Source: Actinomadura macra NBRC 14102 (lineage in GTDB: Bacteria > Actinomycetota > Actinomycetes > Streptosporangiales > Streptosporangiaceae). From it: a stretch of DNA of 64,000 nt. The notes below the pieces were generated by a model. That model was not told the DNA's origin, did not search any database, and was given only the letters and a program-made list of their open reading frames with translations. This document shows, one piece after another, positions 58,529 to 64,000 of this stretch. Location: assembly GCF_001552215.1 (NCBI RefSeq), contig NZ_BCQT01000009.1, positions 434,001-498,000 on the forward strand, given 5' to 3'. Every line of letters begins with the position of its first letter. The first letter of the stretch is position 1. The translations under genes were made by a program, and so were the position numbers.

Positions 58529-59446
58529 GTGATCCTCCTCGCATCGCCCGGCCAGGGCGCCCAGACCCCCGGCTTCTTGCAGCCATGGCTAGAGATACCC
58601 GGAGTCGCCGACCGCCTGGCCTGGTGGTCGGCCGTCACGGGACTCGACCTGGTCCGGTATGGGACGACCGCGGACGCCGAGGAGATCCGCGACACCGCGA
58701 TCGCGCAGCCGCTGCTGGTCGCCGCCGCACTCGCCGCATACGAGGCGCTCTACCCCGGTGACGCCCTCCCGGATGTGGTCGCCGGGCACAGCGTCGGAGA
58801 GCTGTCGGCCGCCGCGATCGCCGGGGTGCTGTCCCCCGAGTCCGCGCTGGTGCTCGTCCGGGAGCGGGGGCGGGCGATGGCCGAGGCCGCCGCCGTCACC
58901 CAGACCGGGATGACCGCCGTGCTCGGCGGCGACCCCGACGAGGTCCTCGCCGCCATCGACAAGCACGGGCTCACCCCCGCCAACGTCAACGGCGCGGGCC
59001 AGATCGTGGCCGCCGGTACGACCGAACAGCTGGCCGCCTTCGCCGAAGAGCCGCCCGCCGGTGCGCGGCTGCGGTCCCTGGCGGTCGCCGGCGCGTTCCA
59101 CACTGAGCACATGACCCCCGCGGTCGACACGCTGCGCCGGCTCACGCCGGGAGTCCGCGTCGCCGACCCCCGGACCAGGCTCCTGCAGAACCGCGACGGC
59201 GCCGCCGTCGGCTCCGGTTCCGACTTCGTCGCCCGGATCGTCGAGCAGGTCAGCGCGCCCGTCCGCTGGGACGCGTGCATGCAGACGATGCGGGAGGACG
59301 GCGTCACCGCGATCATCGAGCTCCCGCCCGCCGGGACGCTGACGGGACTCGCCCGCCGCGAGCTCAAGGACATCGAGCGGGTCGCCCTCAAGACCCCGGC
59401 CGACCTCGACAAGGCACGCGAGCTGATCGGGGCGCACACGTCATGA
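58529..59446 (+). CDS. fabD: Malonyl-CoA:ACP transacylase
   Basis: A 305-residue enzyme loading malonate onto ACP. ASPGQGAQTPGFL is the N-terminal signature, VVAGHSVGELSA has the catalytic Ser88, VAGAFHTEHM the His191, and ELPPAGTLTGLARRE the C-terminal motif. The GTG at 58529 starts ILLASPGQGAQ; its ribosome site is modest. The stop overlaps fabH by 4 bases. Confidence 0.95.
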   Translation: MILLASPGQGAQTPGFLQPWLEIPGVADRLAWWSAVTGLDLVRYGTTADAEEIRDTAIAQPLLVAAALAAYEALYPGDALPDVVAGHSVGELSAAAIAGVLSPESALVLVRERGRAMAEAAAVTQTGMTAVLGGDPDEVLAAIDKHGLTPANVNGAGQIVAAGTTEQLAAFAEEPPAGARLRSLAVAGAFHTEHMTPAVDTLRRLTPGVRVADPRTRLLQNRDGAAVGSGSDFVARIVEQVSAPVRWDACMQTMREDGVTAIIELPPAGTLTGLARRELKDIERVALKTPADLDKARELIGAHTS

Positions 59447-60411
59447 CCGCCGCACTGCGCATCCCCGCCGCGACCGCCGGGGCCCGCATCCTCGCGTTCG
59501 GCGACTACCAGCCCGCCCGGATCCTCACCAACGACGAACTGTCGGAGACCGTCGACACCAACGACGAGTGGATCCGCAGCCGGGTCGGCATCGCCGAGCG
59601 CCGTATCGCCGGCGACGACGAGGGGATCGTGGAGCTCGGCGTGCACGCCGGCGGCAAGGCCCTCGCCGGCAGCGGGCTCGCCCCGTCCGACATCGACCTG
59701 GTCATCCTCGCCACCTGCTCGGCGGAGTCGCCGATGCCGGGCCATGCGCCCGCCGTCGCGCACCGCCTCGGCATCGACGCGCCCGGCGCGTTCGACATCA
59801 ACGCCGCCTGCGCCGGCTTCTGTTACGCCCTCGCCACCGCCGACGCCGCCGTCCGGGCTGGGAGCGCCCGCAACGTGCTGGTGATCGGCTCGGAGAAGAT
59901 GTCGCAGTGGATCGACTGGACGGACCGCTCCACATGCATCATCTTCGCCGACGGCGCGGGCGCGGCGGTGGTCACCGGCAGCGACGCGCCGGGCATCGGC
60001 CCGGTGGTGTGGGGCAGCGCCGGCGACGGCTTCGACAAGATCATCATCGATGACCGGCACTCGTTCATCCGGCAGGAGGGGCAGGCGGTCTTCCGCTGGG
60101 CGACCACCGCCATCGCACCCATCGCGCGGGAGGCGTGCGAGCGCGCGGGCATCGCCCCCGAGGACCTCGCCGCGATCGTCCCGCACCAGGCCAATCTGCG
60201 GATCATCGAGGCCATCGCCCGCCGGGTGAAGGCCACCAACGCCGTGATCGCCGACGACATCGTCCACTCGGGCAACACCTCGGGAGCATCCATCCCGCTG
60301 GCCCTGTCCCACATGATCGAGCGCGGCGACGTGCCGTCCGGAGCCCCGGCCCTGCTGGTCGGGTTCGGCGCCGGGCTGTCCTACGCCGCCCAAGTCATCC
60401 AGATCCCGTAG
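59443..60411 (+). CDS. fabH: 3-oxoacyl-ACP synthase III
   Basis: A 322-residue initiation condensing enzyme joining acyl-CoA with malonyl-ACP. The triad is Cys123 in DINAACAGFCYAL, His248 in IVPHQANLRI and Asn278 in HSGNTSGASIP. WIRSRVGIAERRIA and GADGSGA-like FADGAGAAVV are typical. In branched-chain-fatty-acid actinobacteria it chooses isobutyryl- or anteiso-primers. The ATG overlaps the fabD stop (ATGA). Confidence 0.96.
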   Translation: MTAALRIPAATAGARILAFGDYQPARILTNDELSETVDTNDEWIRSRVGIAERRIAGDDEGIVELGVHAGGKALAGSGLAPSDIDLVILATCSAESPMPGHAPAVAHRLGIDAPGAFDINAACAGFCYALATADAAVRAGSARNVLVIGSEKMSQWIDWTDRSTCIIFADGAGAAVVTGSDAPGIGPVVWGSAGDGFDKIIIDDRHSFIRQEGQAVFRWATTAIAPIAREACERAGIAPEDLAAIVPHQANLRIIEAIARRVKATNAVIADDIVHSGNTSGASIPLALSHMIERGDVPSGAPALLVGFGAGLSYAAQVIQIP

Positions 60412-60467
60412 GCCGGCGCGCCTGCATCCAGAGCTCTGGACCAACCCACTGAAGGAGAACCCGCACC

Positions 60468-60719
60468 ATGGCAGTCGCCACCGAACAGCAGATCCTGGAC
60501 GGCCTCGCCGAGATCATCGACGAGATCGTCGGTATCGACAAGGCGGAGGTCACCCCGGAGAAGAACTTCATCGACGACCTCGACATCGACTCGCTGTCGA
60601 TGGTGGAGATCGCGGTGTCCGCGCAGGACCAGTTCGGCGTCGAGATCCCCGACGACGAGCTGCGCAACCTCAAGACGGTCCAGGACGTCATCAACTTCGT
60701 CCAGAAGCTTCAGGGCTGA
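60468..60719 (+). CDS. acpP: Acyl carrier protein
   Basis: An 83-residue acidic four-helix protein. LDIDSLSMVEIAV carries the phosphopantetheine attachment Ser42. AAGGAGAACCCGCACC precedes the ATG. It lies between fabH (56-base gap) and fabF, as in the Streptomyces fatty acid synthase operon. Confidence 0.97.
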   Translation: MAVATEQQILDGLAEIIDEIVGIDKAEVTPEKNFIDDLDIDSLSMVEIAVSAQDQFGVEIPDDELRNLKTVQDVINFVQKLQG

Positions 60720-60840
60720 TCAGCGGGGACGGCGCGCCGCCCCGGCCGGCACGGGCCTGCCGGTCCGGGGGCCCGCCGGACCGTTCCGGCGGCGCGGCGC
60801 GCCATGCCCACTCCCTCCCCGTTCGCAAGGAGCAGCACGT

Positions 60841-62148
60841 ATGAGCACGAGCAAGACCAAAGTCGTCGTGACCGGTTTCGGGGCCACGACCCCGCTCGGC
60901 GGAGACCTGCCGTCGACATGGTCGGCCCTGCTCGCCGGCAAGTCCGGTATCCGCACGCTGACGTGGGAGGGCGTCGAGAACCTGCCGGTGCGGTTCGCCG
61001 CCACGCTGGCGGTCGACCCGTCCGAGGTGATGCCGAAGCAGCAGTTGCGCAAGCTCGACCGCAACCAGGCCATCGCGCTGATCGCGGCGCGGGAGGCATG
61101 GACGAGCGCCGGGTTCGCCCCGCCCGCCACCCGCAGACCCAAGAAGGGCGAGGAGGCGGCCGGCGTCGACGGCGGATTCGCCGTGGACGGTGAGCGCCTC
61201 GGCGTCGTGCTGTCCAGCGGCATCGGCGGCCTGCACACCGCGCTCAACAGCTATGACGTCTACCGGGAGAAGGGCTGGTCACGGGTCTCGCCCTTCACCG
61301 TGCCGATGCTGATGCCGAACGGCGCCTCCGGGCACGTCGGCATCGAGTTCGGCGCGATGGCCGGTTCGCACGCCCTGGTCAGCGCCTGCGCCTCCAGCGG
61401 CGAGGCGGTCGGCTACGCCATCGACATGATCCGCGCGGGCCGCGCCGACGTCATCATCTGCGGGGGCACCGAATCGTGCATACACCCGCTGCAGATGGCC
61501 TCGTTCGGCGCCATGCGCGCGATGTCGACCCGTAACGAGGAGCCCGAGCGTGCGTCCCGTCCCTACGACAAGAACCGCGACGGCTTCGTGCTCGGTGAGG
61601 GCGCGGCCGTCATGATCCTGGAGTCGGAGGAGCACGCGCGGGCGCGCGGGGCACAGATCCACGGCATCGCCGCCGGCTGCGGCTACTCCGGCGACGCCTA
61701 CGACATCGTGCTGCCCGACCCGAGCGGCGCCGGCCAGGCCAAGGCCATGCGGCGGGCCCTCGCCGACGCCGAGCTGGACCCCTCCGACATCGTGCACATT
61801 AACGCCCACGCCACCTCCACCCCGGCCGGCGACGTGGCCGAACTCGCCTCGATCAAGGCCGGGCTCGGCGAGGACGCCGCCAGCAAGGTGATCATCACCG
61901 CGACCAAGTCGATGACCGGGCACCTGCTCGGCGGCGCCGGGGCCCTGGAGTCGATCTTCACCATCCTCACGCTGCGGGACGGGCTCGTCCCCCCGGTCGC
62001 CAACCTGGAGGACCTCGACGACGAGGTCGACCTGGACATCGCCCGGGGCGAGCCGCGCAGGCTCAAGGACGGCCCCGCCGCGGCGCTCAACAACTCGTTC
62101 GGCTTCGGCGGCCACAACGTGTCGGTCGCCTTCCAGCGAGCCGTCTGA
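60841..62148 (+). CDS. fabF: 3-oxoacyl-ACP synthase II
   Basis: A 435-residue elongation condensing enzyme. VSACASSGEAV contains the nucleophile Cys183; the two histidines lie near 323 (HINAHATSTPAGD) and 361 (TKSMTGHLLGGAGALE); NNSFGFGGHN closes the fold. A 10-15-residue insertion near 97-115 (ATRRPKKGEEAAG) sits on the surface. AAGGAGCAGCACGT precedes the ATG. Last gene of the fab operon. Confidence 0.96.
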   Translation: MSTSKTKVVVTGFGATTPLGGDLPSTWSALLAGKSGIRTLTWEGVENLPVRFAATLAVDPSEVMPKQQLRKLDRNQAIALIAAREAWTSAGFAPPATRRPKKGEEAAGVDGGFAVDGERLGVVLSSGIGGLHTALNSYDVYREKGWSRVSPFTVPMLMPNGASGHVGIEFGAMAGSHALVSACASSGEAVGYAIDMIRAGRADVIICGGTESCIHPLQMASFGAMRAMSTRNEEPERASRPYDKNRDGFVLGEGAAVMILESEEHARARGAQIHGIAAGCGYSGDAYDIVLPDPSGAGQAKAMRRALADAELDPSDIVHINAHATSTPAGDVAELASIKAGLGEDAASKVIITATKSMTGHLLGGAGALESIFTILTLRDGLVPPVANLEDLDDEVDLDIARGEPRRLKDGPAAALNNSFGFGGHNVSVAFQRAV

Positions 62149-62455
62149 GCTTCCTCGGATCGCGCCCCCTAGGGCGCTCCCGACGTGACCGTTCTCGGCG
62201 GCCGGGGCCGGGTCCGGCACCCGCGCCGGTCAGGAGCCGTCACGCCATCGGCAGGCTGGCGGGCGCGCCGTAGGGGTGACCGCCACCCGCTGCGGCTTGG
62301 CTGCCGCCATCCACACCGCATCCCTCTCTGGAGTCACAGAAGCGCACCCCGGGTCAGGCGAGCCCCACTGGGAAGATCGCGAAGCGATGACGCGGTCGCC
62401 CAAGCACGGTCAAGGGGGCGAGCCGCCAGGCGAGCCCCCTTGGGCCGGGATTGCA
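62149..62455. other. Convergent intergenic region after fabF
   Basis: This 307-base gap contains the hairpin at 62411-62442, and related GGCGAGCCCC words near 62357 and 62430. I see no gene here. Confidence 0.6.
62411..62442. terminator. Bidirectional terminator between fabF and the DUF3145 gene
   Basis: CAAGGGGGC (62411-62419) pairs perfectly with GCCCCCTTG (62434-62442) around a 14-base loop. It lies just beyond the stop of the convergent DUF3145 gene. Confidence 0.75.
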
Positions 62456-62950
62456 TCAAACAGCAGCGTGGAGCCAGCGGACGGGGGCGCCGTCGCCGGC
62501 CCTGCGGAAGGGCTCCAGTTCGTTGTCCCACGGGGTGCCGAGGAGCCGGTCGAGCTCGTGTTCCAGCGTCGTCTTGCCGACGGCGGCGTTCGCCATCACC
62601 GCACGGAGCCGGTCTTCGGGGACCATGATGTCGCCGCTGGCCCCGATGACGCCCGTGAACACCCCGAGGGACGGGGTGAAGCTGTAGCGGACGCCGTCGC
62701 AGCCCGGCGTGGGGTCCTCGGTGGCCTCGAAACGCAGCAGTTTCCAATTCCGCAGCGCGGACGTGATGCCCGCCGCGGTGCCCGGCTTGCCCTCCCAATG
62801 AAGCTCGGCGCGCAGCGTTCCCGGGGCCGCCGCCTGATCGGCCCACTCAAGGGAAACGGGCACACCGAGAACACCTGCGGCGGCCCACTCGACATGCGGG
62901 CTCAGCGCAGGTGGCGCGGAGTGGACGTAGAAAACGCCACGTGCGGTCAC
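62456..62950 (-). CDS. DUF3145-family protein
   Basis: A 164-residue protein: GVFYVHSAPPALSPHVEWAAAGVLG at the N-terminus, RAELHWEGKPGTAAGITSALRNW, VRYSFTPSLGVFTGVIGASGDIMVPEDRLRAVM and TPWDNELEPFRRAGDG. The family is actinobacteria-specific and often lies next to the fab operon; function unknown. It starts at a GTG at 62950. Confidence 0.88.
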   Translation of the reverse strand: MTARGVFYVHSAPPALSPHVEWAAAGVLGVPVSLEWADQAAAPGTLRAELHWEGKPGTAAGITSALRNWKLLRFEATEDPTPGCDGVRYSFTPSLGVFTGVIGASGDIMVPEDRLRAVMANAAVGKTTLEHELDRLLGTPWDNELEPFRRAGDGAPVRWLHAAV

Positions 62951-63208
62951 CGGACCTCCTGGATCTGTACCGAGGCTCGTCTTCCCCTACGGCCTCGTAC
63001 GTCCCAAGACGGCGTCCGCGTCCCTCATTGTGCATCATCGGCACCGGTCGCACCACCGTGAGTTGGCTGTTTGTCGAACGCTTGACCACGGGATGCACAC
63101 CGTTCATCGTGCCCGGACGTCCAGAGTAGGCGTTTCGGGGTGCACGGTACAGCGGAAGGTGCACGATGGGCGCGGGAAGCGGTCGGCGCTGGTGAGAGGC
63201 GAGGACCG

Positions 63209-64000
63209 ATGATCGATCAGCAGGCACGGTTGGAGCGGCTGTTGGCGCGGCACCCCGACGCGGCGATGGTGGAGCCGGTACCGGGACGGCCCGCGCTGGT
63301 CCGCCGTGACCAGATTCTCGTCGCCGGGCACGACGCCGGCGCGGCCGAGGACGCGGTGCGCCACTGGTACGACTCGCGGCACGACGAGGAGGGGGTCACC
63401 CGGCTGCGGCTGCGGGCTCCGGCGAAGGTGGACGTGTGCGAGCTCGCCGTCCAACTGGCCGGAGACGGTCGGCACCGCAGGCTGGCCGTGTCGCCCAACC
63501 ATCTCGTCCTGGGGCAGCCAATGTGGTGGAGCGGGCCCGCGGGCCTGCCGCGCCCGTCCCGTCCTGTACCGGCCCCTGAGGGCGGGCGCGCGCGCAGGGA
63601 CGTGACGGTCGCGATCCTGGACACGGGTCTGTCGCCCCACCCGTGGTACGCGGACACGGACTGGTTCCGCGAGCAGCGCGACGAGGTGGCCGAGGACCTC
63701 GACGCGGACCTGGACTGCGAGCTGGACGCGCAGGCCGGGCACGGCACGTTCATCGCGGGCGTCGTGCTGCGGCACGCGCCGTCCGCACGGCTGCGGGCGG
63801 TGCGCGTCATCGGCGGGGACGGCGTCGGCGACGAGGCCGGGGTGATCCGCGCGCTGGCGGGACTTGCGGCCGGGGCCGGGGCGGACGTCGTCAACCTCTC
63901 GCTCGGATGCCATACGTTCGACGACCGTCCGTCCCCGGTGCTGGCGCGGACCGTCGCCGCGCTGGCCCGCCGGACGGTGGTGGTGGCGTGCGCGGGCAAC
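63209..64000 (+). CDS. Subtilisin-like (S8) serine protease, 3' end outside window
   Basis: The frame from the ATG at 63209 runs open to the window end (264 codons). A GAGGCGAGGACCG stretch precedes it. Residues 1-120 are an N-terminal part without signal peptide; the S8 domain starts near 130: TVAILDTGLSPHPW with Asp138, AGHGTFIAGVVLRHAP with His178, VVNLSLGC, and VVVACAGN at the very end, which holds the oxyanion Asn264. The catalytic Ser is expected beyond the window. Lack of a signal peptide suggests a cytoplasmic protease, or one associated with another system. The 258-base upstream gap, divergent from the DUF3145 gene, shows no other gene. Confidence 0.85.
   Translation, partial: MIDQQARLERLLARHPDAAMVEPVPGRPALVRRDQILVAGHDAGAAEDAVRHWYDSRHDEEGVTRLRLRAPAKVDVCELAVQLAGDGRHRRLAVSPNHLVLGQPMWWSGPAGLPRPSRPVPAPEGGRARRDVTVAILDTGLSPHPWYADTDWFREQRDEVAEDLDADLDCELDAQAGHGTFIAGVVLRHAPSARLRAVRVIGGDGVGDEAGVIRALAGLAAGAGADVVNLSLGCHTFDDRPSPVLARTVAALARRTVVVACAGN

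Overview
The window is high-GC actinobacterial chromosome: strong third-position G/C, GTG and TTG starts with GGAGG-type ribosome sites, and many 4-base ATGA/GTGA gene overlaps. A eukaryote-type glutamine synthetase (GlnII), a homodimeric AceE, a fasR-fabD-fabH-acp-fabF cluster followed by a DUF3145 gene, and DUF3052 and PAC2 genes point to Streptomyces or its relatives. A Thermomonosporaceae/Actinomadura-like organism is my inference, not proven. I see no transposase, phage gene, CRISPR array or replication origin.

Layout. 1-4408: end of a Rel-like (p)ppGpp protein, UspA, two unknown genes and glnII. 4409-10339: a catabolic operon (two SDRs, one frameshifted; two FAH-family enzymes; an amidohydrolase) with a candidate IclR operator upstream and an IclR gene facing it. 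10392-13289: an ArsR-SRPBCC fusion, an MFS exporter and an SDR lacking its catalytic residues, preceded by a perfect 22-bp palindrome. 13515-18339: tRNA-Val, aldehyde dehydrogenase, AraC regulator, SnoaL-like protein and GMC oxidoreductase. 18350-23169: geranylgeranyl-reductase-type flavoprotein, hydrolase/CBS pair, PAC2 protein and saccharopine-dehydrogenase-like reductase.

23223-36319 is the most interesting part. Three transcription units (GH114 lipoprotein-FAH-FAD oxidase; Zn-ADH-MBL lactonase-like-RidA-mini-DSD1-SDR-GH4-amidohydrolase; sugar ABC binding protein and two permeases) and an IclR regulator share a near-identical palindrome, TTCCGnnnTACGGAA, in their promoters. I read this as one regulon that imports and oxidatively breaks down an alpha-galactose or galactosamine-containing glycan. 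Each palindrome has an extra half-site exactly 20 bp away. The candidate operator of the first catabolic operon, with a different sequence, has the same three-half-site geometry.

36922-43551: K+ channel, zinc-ribbon protein, peroxiredoxin, DUF3052, YjbQ, DUF1918 and aceE, followed by a 71-bp tandem duplication. 43920-46092: a three-gene operon of an SRPBCC protein, a protein with 11-residue glycine-rich repeats and a small acidic protein, resembling accessory genes of actinobacterial gas-vesicle clusters but without GvpA. 46335-53718: glyoxalase-fold protein, anti-sigma-like ATPase, Tat-exported PhoD, WYL regulator, epoxide hydrolase, PHP-domain protein and a NarL-type two-component pair. 53848-57129: two secreted DUF1023 hydrolase paralogues of equal length flanking a membrane acyltransferase. 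57255-62950: FasR and the core type II fatty acid synthase genes. 63209-64000: start of a subtilisin-family protease cut by the window end.

Starts were chosen from ribosome sites and family lengths, so many differ from the longest possible frame. Functions come from motif recognition without database searches.
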